Shown: positions 9,001 to 16,627, numbered from the stretch's first letter. The stretch: DNA of 57,324 nucleotides from an uncultured Porphyromonadaceae bacterium (GCA_947253625.1 CAMYAB010000012.1:1-57324); one strand, 5' to 3'. Notes: a model not told the origin generated them from the sequence alone. Numbers and translations are program-made.

Positions 9001-9688
9001 CTATGCGCTGTACCTCGCCGGATTTGAGGTCAAGGATGTGCACATGAGCGACCTAATGTCCGGACGAGAGACTCTGGAGGATATCCGGATGCTTGTCTTT
9101 TGCGGGGGCTTCTCTCACTCCGACGTTCTAGGCTCTGCCAAAGGCTGGGCCGCAGGGTTTAGGTACAACTCCACTGCTCGGCAGGCACTCACCAACTTCT
9201 ATGCCCGAGAGGACACACTCTCTCTAGGTGTTTGCAATGGCTGTCAGCTCTTGGCTGAGCTGGGTGTACTCTATGCCGATGGACGAGCATTCAGTATGCG
9301 GCACAATGCCTCAGGGAGATTCGAGTCCTCCTTTATCACCCTTGAGATTCCCCAAAATAACTCCGTCATGCTCCACACACTGGCCGGAACCAAGCTGGGC
9401 TGCTGGGTGGCACACGGAGAGGGACGCTTCGAGCTCAAGCCCGACCAAGCAGAGTACCACATAGCCGCCAAGTATGCCTATGAGGCCTATCCCGGTAATC
9501 CCAACAACTCCGACCTGGCAATCGCCGCACTGACGAGTGACGATGGTAGGCATCTCGCAATGATGCCACATCCCGAGCGGTGCATATTCCCGTGGCAGTG
9601 TGGATACTATCCGGAGGGTGACCATGATGCGACACCGTGGCTGGAGGCCTTCCGCAACGCCTACCTCTGGTGCGCTGAGCACAAGTAA
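6002..9688 (+). CDS. purL: Phosphoribosylformylglycinamidine synthase (FGAM synthetase), single-chain
   Basis: This enzyme catalyses the fourth step of de novo purine synthesis, using ATP and glutamine to turn FGAR into FGAM. At 1228 residues it is the large single-chain form. It has an N-terminal PurS-like segment, the catalytic half with VNSEHCRHKIFGG near residue 170 and KAETHNFPT near 250, a second AIRS-like half, and a C-terminal class I glutamine amidotransferase. The amidotransferase nucleophile is Cys1078 in GVCNGCQ, and the His/Glu pair is in PHPER (1189-1193). It follows the thioredoxin-fold lipoprotein closely and may share its transcript; a strong terminator follows. Confidence 0.97.
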   Translation: MISFFRKQDNGPTTVYAVSHTQSIGGEDLDALRWLFGDATLVDSDLLTGYYIGPRPEMITPWSTNATEITEVMGLKQRLGITRIEMFVQAESDTPYDRMLLRKYDGLSADVFERLNLEKAPIIEVRDIRQYNAEEGLALSDEEIDYLIGVAKELGRPLTDAELFGFSQVNSEHCRHKIFGGTFVIDGKEQPMSLFQMIKETSRLNPNNLVSAYKDNVAFNAGPEVEFFAPRRADAPDYFETRRVDSVLSLKAETHNFPTTVEPFNGAATGTGGEIRDRLAGGKASIPLAGTAIYMTPYTRLDGSKQWEQAISARPWLYQTPQELLTKASNGASDFGNKFGQPLICGSVLTFEHTESDRTWGYDKVIMLAGGVGMAERRDALKGKAEKGDKIVVMGGDNYRIGMGGGAVSSVNTGVFQDAIELNAIQRSNPEMQKRVSNVIRALAESPDNPVVSIHDHGAGGHLNCLSELVEESGGKIYIDKLPVGDPSLSDKEIISNESQERMGLLLKSGDVETIQKIADRERAPMYVVGEATGDMELDFVDKDGRRPFDLKLSHLFGSAPKTIMTDTTQEQHFSNPDHLSASNLLTHLKAVLSLEAVGSKDWLTNKVDRSVTGKVARQQCQGELQLPLSDLGAVALDFRGKEGIATSIGHAPQVALIDAAAGSRLAIAEALTNLISAPLKEGLTSVSLSANWMWPCRNAGEDARLYEAVQACSDFAIALGINIPTGKDSLSMTQSYSDDTKVLSPGTLIISAAGEVTDVKKIPSPVLRDLPGSGIIYVDLSYCPRTLGGSVLYQTLGKIGTDAPDIMDVDYFIDAYSAIQDLVHSEKILAMHDISAGGLITALLEMTFANTHGGVRMESHFLGEDTDLLKVLFCENPGVLMQVADPESVVADLEKAGVSAEIIARPTTERLLVLGNCPYTYDIDQLREAWYAPSKAMEPFQTTPEQAEERAKNLFAQPIQYAFPKNFTGKIDYSRSERPTAIRAAIVRDKGTNGEREMAYALYLAGFEVKDVHMSDLMSGRETLEDIRMLVFCGGFSHSDVLGSAKGWAAGFRYNSTARQALTNFYAREDTLSLGVCNGCQLLAELGVLYADGRAFSMRHNASGRFESSFITLEIPQNNSVMLHTLAGTKLGCWVAHGEGRFELKPDQAEYHIAAKYAYEAYPGNPNNSDLAIAALTSDDGRHLAMMPHPERCIFPWQCGYYPEGDHDATPWLEAFRNAYLWCAEHK

Positions 9689-9724
9689 CCCTATTAGATC
9701 TCCCCTAGCACCATCCGGTGCGCA

Positions 9725-9772
9725 AGAGGGTGTGCCGAAGTAAAGACTTCGGCACACCCTCTCTCATTTTAT
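9725..9772. terminator. Strong terminator after purL
   Basis: A perfect 17-bp stem, AGAGGGTGTGCCGAAGT (9725-9741) with ACTTCGGCACACCCTCT (9746-9762), encloses a 4-nt loop and is followed by CTCATTTTA. Confidence 0.85.
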
Positions 9773-9892
9773 CTTTTGTCCAAAAGGTGTATTTGCTCGA
9801 AAATATCAGGGGAAGCCACTGCGTAAAACAGCCCAACCCCCAAAACACGATTTCGGCTCCTCCTTTTTCTTATGGTACGACCAATTTTTTCC

Positions 9893-9968
9893 TTCTATCC
9901 GTCTAAGCGATCGCTTCTATCCGTGAAAAGTTTTGCTTCTATCCGTGAAACCGATCGCTTCTATCTGT
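9893..9968 (-). repeat. 22-bp tandem repeat array, copy 2
   Basis: The core TTCTATCCGT ends at 9902, 9924, 9946 and, as TATCTGT, at 9968, an exact 22-bp period. The sub-units run CTAAGCGATCGC, GAAAAGTTTTGC, GAAACCGATCGC, the same order as the minus-strand reading of copy 1. It lies between the purL terminator and the promoter of the next gene. Confidence 0.9.
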
Positions 9969-10111
9969 GAAAAAAAAGGCTTTTTGAAAGGTTGAGACAC
10001 AGATGGTTACGAACCCCAAAAAATAACCTCCATTTTGGCTGTGAGCTACCCCTTGAAAGGTGACTTTTTTTGAGTCTCTGCCGAGGACGGACCTTTTTGG
10101 GGTAATCTGTG

Positions 10112-10119
10112 TATATTTG
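10112..10119 (+). promoter_or_regulatory. Bacteroidota -7 element for the DUF5715 gene
   Basis: TATATTTG fits TAnnTTTG and lies 21 bp before the ATG at 10141, which supports that start over an ATG at 10060. Confidence 0.45.
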
Positions 10120-10140
10120 CGCTGTTTGGATAACATTGGT

Positions 10141-10872
10141 ATGCCCCTATCAACCTCACATACAGACTTTCCGCCCCAGTGGATGCGACGTTACGCCCCA
10201 TTGCTGTGGCGCTATCTTTTGCCCTTGGTGGTGATCTCGGTTGTTTGTCTTGGTTTGACTCGGGAAAAAGCACCGGACTTGCCCACGTATGATCTCGAGG
10301 CCTTTGAGCGACGAACCCCGTACCGCTATATTGGTTGCTTTAGCAGAGACTTCAATGATCTGAATGCTCTGCAGCTAAAGGCCGCCGGTGTGGTGGGTAT
10401 CCGTCCGTGCCGGACACGGGAGGAGGTGCGGACGCACAGGGAGCTGGTGCAGGTGACAGATACCAAGGGGGTCACGATCGATGAGCTGACCCACTCGGAA
10501 CCCTACTTGGTCCCCGCTGCCGCCCGACTCTTGGAGGATATCGGTGATAGCTTTGTGTCACGCCTAGAGCGGGATCGGATGCCACTCTATCGTCTAATAG
10601 TGACGAGCGTGACCCGTACAGAGGAGGATGTCCGCTCCCTGAGGCGTGGCAATGCCAATGCCACCACTCACTCGACCCATATGTATGGGACCACCTTTGA
10701 CCTGTCGTGGAAGCGTTTTGAAAAAGTAGATCCGCAGGATCCTAGGCAGATATCGCCGGATGAGCTCAAGCATGTGCTGGCCGGTGTCCTGCGCACGTAC
10801 CAGAAGGAGGGGCGTTGCTACATCAAGCATGAGCGTCTTCAGGCCTGCTTTCATCTGACGGTGAGGAGGTAA
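10141..10872 (+). CDS. DUF5715 / M15-like peptidase family membrane-anchored protein
   Basis: The start at 10141 is chosen because a -7 promoter motif ends at 10119. The product has 243 residues. One N-terminal membrane segment (YLLPLVVISVVCLGL) places the rest in the periplasm. The C-terminal half carries STHMYGTTFDLSW and, near the end, CFHLTV, which match the His-x(6)-Asp and distal His zinc ligands of VanY/M15-type D-Ala-D-Ala carboxypeptidases. I know this family as DUF5715. A role in trimming peptidoglycan stem peptides is plausible but inferred. It stands alone, with repeat array 2 upstream. Confidence 0.72.
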   Translation: MPLSTSHTDFPPQWMRRYAPLLWRYLLPLVVISVVCLGLTREKAPDLPTYDLEAFERRTPYRYIGCFSRDFNDLNALQLKAAGVVGIRPCRTREEVRTHRELVQVTDTKGVTIDELTHSEPYLVPAAARLLEDIGDSFVSRLERDRMPLYRLIVTSVTRTEEDVRSLRRGNANATTHSTHMYGTTFDLSWKRFEKVDPQDPRQISPDELKHVLAGVLRTYQKEGRCYIKHERLQACFHLTVRR

Positions 10873-11224
10873 GGTTTTTTTGTTTTGGAGGGGTGTAGTC
10901 GCACAGTTGTCCGGTTGGATCAACTTACGTCCATTTTGTTTTTCTCGAAGTTGTCTGTAATTCGTTGATTCTTATCTGTTTTGGCCGGTGTTTTCCTCTC
11001 TAGGATTTGTCTGTAAGTGGATTGCACATCTGTTTTCTTGTGCATTCTTTTAGTTAATATAGTATATTTGTTGTCCGATTTGGGAAACTTTTGTTGGGCG
11101 TACCTCTTTTTTGTTGTTCGCTTTTTTTCTCTTATCGGCATGGGGAAAATCGGGAAACGGCCTTAGTGGCACCGATGGGAAAACCATATAATCCACGTAT
11201 AATATACATATCAACTCTGCAGGA
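10873..11224. other. Long AT-rich leader ahead of nrdJ
   Basis: I see no credible gene here. Two imperfect direct copies of TTGTCTGTAA followed by ATCTGTTTT begin at 10951 and 11007, 56 bp apart. A TATATTTG -7 motif is at 11063-11070, leaving a leader of about 150 nt before the ATG. I do not recognise a cobalamin riboswitch or a clear NrdR box. Confidence 0.45.
11063..11070 (+). promoter_or_regulatory. Bacteroidota -7 element for nrdJ
   Basis: TATATTTG fits TAnnTTTG. A TTG lies at 11038-11040, slightly too far upstream for an ideal -33 element. Confidence 0.4.
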
Positions 11225-13789
11225 ATGAAACAGAAGACTTACAGCTTCAGCGAAGCTTATGACGCTACCTTGGAGTACTTTCAGGGTGACGAACTCGCGG
11301 CTAAGGTGTGGACTTCCAAGTATGCCCTCAAGGACTCGGATAGCACACTTTTTGAAAAAACACCCAAGGATATGCACCATCGCATTGCATCCGAATTGCA
11401 TAGGATCGAGCAAAAGTATCCCAACCCCCTCAGCTATGAAAAGATCTATGAGCTGATCGATCACTTTCGGTACATCATCCCACAAGGCAGCCCGATGACG
11501 GGTATCGGCAACGAAAAGCAGATCGCATCCCTCTCCAATTGCTTTGTGATCGGACTGGATGGAAGTACGGATAGCTACGGGGCAATCTTCAAGATCGATG
11601 AGGAGCAGGTACAGCTGATGAAGCGCCGCGGTGGTGTGGGGCATGACCTCTCGCACATCCGCCCCGCAGGATCCCCGGTGAAAAACTCGGCTCTGACCTC
11701 TACCGGATTGGTGCCGTTCATGAATCGTTTTTCCAACTCCACGCGCGAGGTGGCGCAGGACGGACGGCGTGGTGCGCTGATGCTCTCTGTCTCGATCAAG
11801 CACCCGGACAGTGAGGCATTCATAGACGCCAAGATGGAGGAGGGTAAGGTGACCGGAGCCAATGTGTCGGTCCGGATCACAGATGACTTCATGGACGCAG
11901 TCGTGAAGGATGAGGACTATACCCTGCAATTCCCGATAGATGCAGACAAGCCTCTGTACACCAAGACCGTGCGAGCACGTGACCTGTGGAATAAAATCAT
12001 ACACAACGCCTGGAAGAGTGCAGAGCCCGGTGTCTTGTTTTGGGATACCATCATTCGTGAGTCGATCCCGGACTGCTATGCTGACTTAGGCTTTAGGACC
12101 ATATCGACCAACCCGTGCGGAGAGATCCCCTTGTGCCCGTATGATAGCTGTAGACTACTGGCAATCAATCTTTTTGGGTACGTGGAGAAGCCTTTTACCA
12201 AAGAGGCGCACTTCAATATGGAGCTCTTCCGTGAGCATGTGGGCTATGCACAGCGTCTGATGGACGGTATCATCGACCTGGAGCAGGAGAAGATCGACAA
12301 GATCATTGCCAAAATCGAGTCGGATCCGGAGAATGATGAGGTGAAAGAGACCGAACGTCACCTCTGGGAGAAGATTCGCCGGAAAACACTGATGGGTAGG
12401 CGTACCGGACTCGGTATCACCGCCGAGGGAGATATGCTCGCTGCACTCGGACTACGGTATGGCTCGGAGGAGGCAACCGACTTTGCTGAACAGGTGCAGA
12501 AGACCCTATGCCTCAGTGCTTACTGGAGCTCGGTGAAGATGGCAGAGGAGAGGGGTGCTTTTGAGATCTATGACCCCAAGCGTGAGGAGAATAACCCGCT
12601 GATCCGCCGAATCCGTGAGGCTGATCCTGAGCTGTATGATGAGATGGTAAAGCATGGACGCCGAAACATCGCCTGCTTGACCATCGCTCCTACCGGATCG
12701 ACCAGCATCATGTCTCAGACAACATCAGGTATCGAGCCTGTCTTTTTGCCCGTCTACAAGCGCCGTCGCAAGATCAATAGTGCCGAAGAGGAGGGAACAT
12801 CGACTGCAACCTATGTGGATGAGACAGGGGATAGGTTTGAGGAGTTTATCGTCTACCACCACAACTTCAAGACCTGGATGCAGGCCAATGGCTACGACCC
12901 CGATAAGGACTACACCTCCGACGAACTGCAGGAGCTGGTCCAAAAGTCACCCTACTACAAGGCGACCTCCAATGACGTGGACTGGGTGGCAAAAGTACGT
13001 ATGCAGGGACGCATCCAGAAGTGGGTGGACCACTCGATAAGTGTGACGATCAATCTCCCCAACGATGTGGATGAAGAACTCGTGAACACCCTCTACATCA
13101 CAGCCTGGAAGGAGGGCTGCAAGGGATGTACCGTGTATCGTGATGGATCACGCTCGGGTGTCCTGGTGGCGGCCGAGGAGAAGAAAAAAGAGGAGAAAGA
13201 AAAGACCGACCAAAGTGCCAGAACGGATGAGGAGGCTTTTCAACAACTCAAGCGACCGGACGAACTGGATGCCGATATCGTACGCTTCCAAAACAACAAG
13301 GAGAAGTGGATCGCATTCATTGGCCTAAAGAATGACAAACCATATGAGATCTTTACCGGGATTGATGACGAAGAGGAAGGACTCAGTATCCCCAAGCGTG
13401 TCTCTCGTGGTACGATCATCAAGACTTTTGACAAAGAGGGCCGAAAGCGATACGACTTTGAATTTGCCAACAAGCGCGGCCTGACCGTAACGGTGGCCGG
13501 ATTGGATACCAAGTTCAACCCTGAGTTTTGGAACTACGCAAAGTTCATATCCAGCGTCCTGCGCTATGGTATGCCCATCGAGCAGGTGATCAACCTCATT
13601 CAGGGCCTCGACCTGGACGACGACTCCATCAACACTTGGAAGAATGGCGTGGAGCGTGCACTCAGGCGCTATATGGCATCGGGAACCAAGGCTGCCGGAC
13701 AGACGTGTCCCAACTGTGGACAGGAGAGCCTCGTCTATCAGGAGGGGTGCTTGATTTGCAAAAACTGCGGTGCGTCCAAGTGTGGATGA
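11225..13789 (+). CDS. nrdJ: Adenosylcobalamin-dependent ribonucleoside-diphosphate reductase (class II)
   Basis: This enzyme makes deoxyribonucleotides for DNA synthesis using an adenosylcobalamin-derived radical, so it needs no oxygen. The 854 residues contain the redox cysteine in SLSNCFVIG (about residue 105), GGVGHDLSHIRP (about 140), NPCGEIPL (about 300) with the second redox cysteine, and the thiyl finger-loop region. The C-terminal EGCKGCTVYRDGSRSG is followed by a charged Lys/Glu linker and a domain ending in a zinc ribbon (CPNCGQ ... CLICKNCG). No partner small-subunit gene lies nearby, as expected for class II. A perfect 21-bp terminator stem follows. Confidence 0.92.
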   Translation: MKQKTYSFSEAYDATLEYFQGDELAAKVWTSKYALKDSDSTLFEKTPKDMHHRIASELHRIEQKYPNPLSYEKIYELIDHFRYIIPQGSPMTGIGNEKQIASLSNCFVIGLDGSTDSYGAIFKIDEEQVQLMKRRGGVGHDLSHIRPAGSPVKNSALTSTGLVPFMNRFSNSTREVAQDGRRGALMLSVSIKHPDSEAFIDAKMEEGKVTGANVSVRITDDFMDAVVKDEDYTLQFPIDADKPLYTKTVRARDLWNKIIHNAWKSAEPGVLFWDTIIRESIPDCYADLGFRTISTNPCGEIPLCPYDSCRLLAINLFGYVEKPFTKEAHFNMELFREHVGYAQRLMDGIIDLEQEKIDKIIAKIESDPENDEVKETERHLWEKIRRKTLMGRRTGLGITAEGDMLAALGLRYGSEEATDFAEQVQKTLCLSAYWSSVKMAEERGAFEIYDPKREENNPLIRRIREADPELYDEMVKHGRRNIACLTIAPTGSTSIMSQTTSGIEPVFLPVYKRRRKINSAEEEGTSTATYVDETGDRFEEFIVYHHNFKTWMQANGYDPDKDYTSDELQELVQKSPYYKATSNDVDWVAKVRMQGRIQKWVDHSISVTINLPNDVDEELVNTLYITAWKEGCKGCTVYRDGSRSGVLVAAEEKKKEEKEKTDQSARTDEEAFQQLKRPDELDADIVRFQNNKEKWIAFIGLKNDKPYEIFTGIDDEEEGLSIPKRVSRGTIIKTFDKEGRKRYDFEFANKRGLTVTVAGLDTKFNPEFWNYAKFISSVLRYGMPIEQVINLIQGLDLDDDSINTWKNGVERALRRYMASGTKAAGQTCPNCGQESLVYQEGCLICKNCGASKCG

Positions 13790-13814
13790 GCCGGAGGAGC
13801 AATAGCCTCGTAGC

Positions 13815-13860
13815 AAAAGAGAGAGGGTGTGTCACCGAGTGACACACCCTCTCTCTTTTA
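13815..13860. terminator. Bidirectional terminator between nrdJ and DUF5020
   Basis: A perfect 21-bp stem (13815-13835 with 13839-13859) encloses loop CGA. The stem begins AAAA on one side and ends TTTT on the other, so it gives a U-tract in both directions between convergent genes. Confidence 0.9.
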
Positions 13861-13878
13861 TTGATTATGCCGAATGGA

Positions 13879-14604
13879 TCAGAAGGTCCACTTCATTGCC
13901 AAACTGGGTAGGGCATAAAATTTATTGGATATTGCCGTGTCGTATTGCAGGCGAACCTCTGAGCCAATGGAGAGGTTGAGCGCATCAGGCATGCCTACAA
14001 ATTGATTGATATTGAGCCAAAGCTGTGGTCTCATGAAGAAAATCAGGCTACTTTGCTCTGTCCCTAGGTTGGAACTGCGTACGTTTAGGAAGTTATTGAT
14101 ACTCCATAGACGGTTCCAGCTCGTCCAGCCAAGGATAGAGGAGACCTGGATATTATGGGGCTTGGCATCCTTGAAGTCGTGGCGATACCCTACAATTGTG
14201 CTGAGGGAGAAATCATACTTACTGTGCTTGAAGACGTAGTCCACGCCGGTGGTAATGGCATTGTGGAACGAAGCACTGTTGGTCAACCCTCCGTCGTAGC
14301 CCAAGTGAAGTGCTATCGGAGCATCCCAAAACCTCAGGTCACGATAGGCCATTGTCTGCATACGATCCATGCCTTGGCCGGAGATCCCCATATCCATGAG
14401 GATGAAGTTTGCCCCCCATGGGTCTTCGGAGTAGTGCACCAAGGTGGACATGACCGGTGTCATGCCTGATAGCTCTTTTTTGTAGAGGTGCTTGCCAAAG
14501 TTGTAGTGAAACTGTAGCTCTGTCGTTTTTACCTGTGCCAAAGCGACTCCGCCCCCTAGCAATAGGCAGGCAATGCTTGAGGAAATAAGCGATTTGATGT
14601 TCAT
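13879..14604 (-). CDS. DUF5020 family outer-membrane beta-barrel-like protein
   Basis: This 241-residue protein has a signal peptide ending GGGVALAQ. The mature part has alternating polar and hydrophobic strands with many aromatic residues, and ends in MKWTF, a terminal Phe typical of outer-membrane barrels. I recognise it as DUF5020, a Bacteroidota family whose fold resembles Tsx-like nucleoside channels. The sequence shows a likely outer-membrane channel; the substrate is unknown. It lies downstream of queF on the same strand but has its own TACATTTG -7 motif (14681-14688). Confidence 0.68.
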   Translation of the reverse strand: MNIKSLISSSIACLLLGGGVALAQVKTTELQFHYNFGKHLYKKELSGMTPVMSTLVHYSEDPWGANFILMDMGISGQGMDRMQTMAYRDLRFWDAPIALHLGYDGGLTNSASFHNAITTGVDYVFKHSKYDFSLSTIVGYRHDFKDAKPHNIQVSSILGWTSWNRLWSINNFLNVRSSNLGTEQSSLIFFMRPQLWLNINQFVGMPDALNLSIGSEVRLQYDTAISNKFYALPSLAMKWTF

Positions 14605-14680
14605 TGTAGTCTGGTGATCTTATTTGATATTAGCTGACTATGGATGATGGGAGAAGGGTGTATCTCCCCTTTTTCACACG

Positions 14681-14688
14681 CAAATGTA
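14681..14688 (-). promoter_or_regulatory. Bacteroidota -7 element for DUF5020
   Basis: Minus-strand TACATTTG fits TAnnTTTG, 77 bp upstream of the DUF5020 start and inside the gap after queF. Confidence 0.35.
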
Positions 14689-14781
14689 CCAAAAAGTGGT
14701 CAGAGTCTTGATGCTTGGTATGGGTGTCTCTTGGGATAAACTCCTCGGGTGTCGGTTTGTGAGTGACTCTGTAGCGGAGAG

Positions 14782-15255
14782 CTATAGCTCTTGGTGTGCC
14801 AGTCGTTCTTTTGCCAGTTGCTCGTAGGGGGTGCCCGGTGCACCATAGTTGGTATAGGGGTAGATTGAGATGCCTCCACGTGGAGTGAAAAGCCCCTTGA
14901 CCTCTATATACTTTGGCTCCATGAGCCGGATCAGGTCTTTCATGATGATATTTACGCAGTCTTCGTGAAAGGCTCCATGATTTCGGAAGCTAAAGAGGTA
15001 GATTTTCAGACTTTTGCTCTCTACCATCTTGATGTTGGGAATATAGGCGATGCGTATTTCCGCAAAGTCGGGTTGCCCGGTGATTGGACAGAGACTGGTG
15101 AACTCGGGGCAGTTGAACCTTACCCAATAATCCGTGTCGGTGTGTTTGTTGGAAAAGGTCTCCAGCACCTCCGGATCATAGTCTTGGGAGTACTGGTTTT
15201 CTTTTGGTAGGAGTAGTGTGAGATGGTCTTGGGAGCGATCTATCTTTTTAGTCAT
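14782..15255 (-). CDS. queF: NADPH-dependent 7-cyano-7-deazaguanine reductase QueF
   Basis: QueF reduces preQ0 to preQ1 in the queuosine tRNA-modification pathway. The 157-residue product is the short, unimodular type. It shows FTSLCPITGQPDFAEI with the catalytic Cys near residue 54, the QueF substrate-binding region ESKSLKIYLFSFRNHGAFHED, and TPRGGISIYPY near the end. A terminator just upstream (15282-15320) separates it from the ribosomal-protein operon. No other queuosine genes or preQ1 riboswitch are visible nearby. Confidence 0.93.
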   Translation of the reverse strand: MTKKIDRSQDHLTLLLPKENQYSQDYDPEVLETFSNKHTDTDYWVRFNCPEFTSLCPITGQPDFAEIRIAYIPNIKMVESKSLKIYLFSFRNHGAFHEDCVNIIMKDLIRLMEPKYIEVKGLFTPRGGISIYPYTNYGAPGTPYEQLAKERLAHQEL

Positions 15256-15281
15256 GTGTGGGATGTGCTGTGATAATTAAA

Positions 15282-15320
15282 AAAAGCTCAGGAGTCCATA
15301 GCACGGAGTCCTGAGCTTTT
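15282..15320 (-). terminator. Terminator of the rpmB-rpmG-DUF4295 operon
   Basis: A 16-bp stem with one mismatch (15282-15297 with 15305-15320) surrounds a 7-nt loop. On the minus strand the stem runs into TTTTTTTAATTA. Confidence 0.8.
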
Positions 15321-15412
15321 AGGTCTTTTTGAAAATAAGTGGGTGTACCTCCCCCGTTTTTGTGGTATGCACTATACCACCACGTTGTCTTGGTATGTGA
15401 GGGGTAGGCTCT

Positions 15413-15568
15413 TTACTTCTTGCTAAAGAAGTCCTTTACCTTTTCATTGGGTACCATTTGCTCTTCAAAAACATAGGCACCTGTCTTAGGGGACTTTACC
15501 ATTCTGATGACCTTGGAGAAGGTACGTCCTTCACCCTTCTGCAGGGTTGCTACTGTCTTTTTTGCCAT
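15413..15568 (-). CDS. DUF4295 family small protein
   Basis: This 51-residue basic protein begins MAKKTVATLQKGEGRTFSKV and ends NEKVKDFFSKK. It matches the Bacteroidota family DUF4295, which in many members of the phylum follows rpmB and rpmG, as here. The genomic partnership and basic charge suggest a ribosome-associated role, but no function is established. It is the last gene of the operon and is followed by a strong terminator. Many relatives have ftsY next; here queF follows instead. Confidence 0.85.
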   Translation of the reverse strand: MAKKTVATLQKGEGRTFSKVIRMVKSPKTGAYVFEEQMVPNEKVKDFFSKK

Positions 15569-15629
15569 GGTTTAGTATCTGATGATCTTGTTTTGAGTGT
15601 CTGTTGTTGGCAAGTAGGGGCTTTTCTGC

Positions 15630-15818
15630 TTACTTGATCTCCTTGTGTACGGTCATGCGCTTGAGGATGGGATTGTACTTCTTGAGCTCAAGGCGTTCGG
15701 TCGTATTTTTCTTGTTCTTTGTGGTGATATAGCGGGAGGTTCCGGGGAGTCCACTCTCTTTCATTTCTGTGCACTCTAGGATGACCTGTACTCTATCGCC
15801 TTTACCCTTCTTGGACAT
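15630..15818 (-). CDS. rpmG: 50S ribosomal protein L33
   Basis: This 62-residue bL33 protein is a component of the large ribosomal subunit near the E site. It has the family features VQVILECTEMKESG, SRYITTKNKKNTTERLELKKYNP and a basic C-terminus. The paired CxxC zinc motifs of the zinc-binding form are absent, so this is the zinc-free type. It lies between rpmB and DUF4295 in a three-gene minus-strand operon. Confidence 0.95.
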   Translation of the reverse strand: MSKKGKGDRVQVILECTEMKESGLPGTSRYITTKNKKNTTERLELKKYNPILKRMTVHKEIK

Positions 15819-15912
15819 GGTTCTGTTGTTCTATTGTAAAGTGAATAGTGGACGCTCTCTTTCTTCCCGGGCCAACGTCCCACGTGAGGACGTCCGCCAC
15901 TTTCTCTATGCG

Positions 15913-16167
15913 TCAGTCTAGGATCAGGAAGTTGTTGAGGTTTCCTTTTTCGTTGGCGCGGATGAGTGCCGCGTTCAGGCCGATCTTGTTGATCAGGCGT
16001 AGTCCGGCAGCTGATACTCGGATCTTGATCCAGCAATCTTGCTCGGGCCAATAAAACCTGCGGTCGAATAGGTTCGCATTGAAGGTCCGCTTGGTGCGCT
16101 TCTTGGAGTGCGAAACCTTGTTACCGATGAGTCCTTTCTTGCCCGTGATTTGACAAACTCGTGACAT
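15913..16167 (-). CDS. rpmB: 50S ribosomal protein L28
   Basis: This 84-residue bL28 protein is part of the large subunit. It begins MSRVCQITGKKGLIGNKVSHS and contains the signature KRTFNANLFDRRFYW and VSAAGLRLINKIG. It is the first gene of the rpmB-rpmG-DUF4295 operon, with a promoter of good Bacteroidota form at 16213-16243. The 94-bp gap to rpmG contains a small hairpin (ACGTCC/GGACGT at 15875-15893). Confidence 0.96.
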   Translation of the reverse strand: MSRVCQITGKKGLIGNKVSHSKKRTKRTFNANLFDRRFYWPEQDCWIKIRVSAAGLRLINKIGLNAALIRANEKGNLNNFLILD

Positions 16168-16212
16168 TTTATTTCTCTATTATCTTATTGTTATTCTTTC
16201 AATCAGCGGTTG

Positions 16213-16243
16213 CAAAGGTACCAATATCTTTGCACTTGAGCAA
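16213..16243 (-). promoter_or_regulatory. Bacteroidota promoter for rpmB
   Basis: On the minus strand, TTG (16241-16243) and TACCTTTG (16213-16220) are 20 bp apart, close to the Bacteroidota -33/-7 layout, and lie 46 bp upstream of the rpmB start codon. Confidence 0.55.
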
Positions 16244-16258
16244 CCCTTTTCTCTTTCC

Positions 16259-16627
16259 TTATTCTGCCGGGGTCTCCTCTGTCGTAGGTGCTTGCTCTAC
16301 CGGGACTTCGCCAAACGGTTGTGCATCTGCAGGTGCCGGGATAGTCGCCTTCTCCACGTAGTCTGAGATGACGCTGTTGTCTTGTGTCGCTACACTGCGT
16401 TGACTGCTGGGGGCCCACTTTGCACAAAGGATACACAGGATGGCCATGACTGCGGCCAAGCCCCAGGTCATTTTCTCAATCGCATTGGTGGTGCGTTGCA
16501 CACCCATGATGCTGTTGGAGGAGGAAAAACCGGCCGCCAGACCGCCGCCCTTGGACTCTTGGATAATAACCACTAGGATCAAGAGCAAAGCAACGATCGC
16601 GATGAGGATGGAAAGGAATATGTACAT
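16259..16627 (-). CDS. secG: Preprotein translocase subunit SecG
   Basis: SecG is the small accessory subunit of the SecYEG translocon in the inner membrane. The 122-residue protein has two membrane segments (FLSILIAIVALLLILVVIIQ and WGLAAVMAILCILCA) joined by the conserved cytoplasmic loop QESKGGGLAAGFSSSN. The Pro/Glu-rich tail after residue 75 is longer than in E. coli SecG. It is last in the operon regulator-lptE-TPR-secG, an order I know from other Bacteroidales. Confidence 0.92.
   Translation of the reverse strand: MYIFLSILIAIVALLLILVVIIQESKGGGLAAGFSSSNSIMGVQRTTNAIEKMTWGLAAVMAILCILCAKWAPSSQRSVATQDNSVISDYVEKATIPAPADAQPFGEVPVEQAPTTEETPAE

Noticed and set aside
9893..9968. CRISPR or HIP1-type octamer site because of GCGATCGC
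   Set aside because: There are no spacers, and the octamer occurs only within these tandem units in the regions read; resemblance to cyanobacterial HIP1 is probably chance.
10920..11141. 73-codon minus-strand frame upstream of nrdJ
   Set aside because: It is Lys/Arg/Thr-rich translation of an A/T-rich intergenic region, contains the direct repeats and promoter motif, and has no recognisable domain.
10873..11224. Cobalamin riboswitch before nrdJ
   Set aside because: No B12-box-like sequence or plausible conserved core was seen; it cannot be claimed without a covariance search.
11132..12004. 290-codon minus-strand frame overlapping nrdJ
   Set aside because: The nrdJ frame carries clear family motifs on the other strand; this frame has none.
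15875..15893. ACGTCC/GGACGT hairpin between rpmB and rpmG as an attenuator
   Set aside because: The 6-bp stem lacks a T-tract and any known ribosomal-protein binding fold; mentioned only in the rpmB entry.
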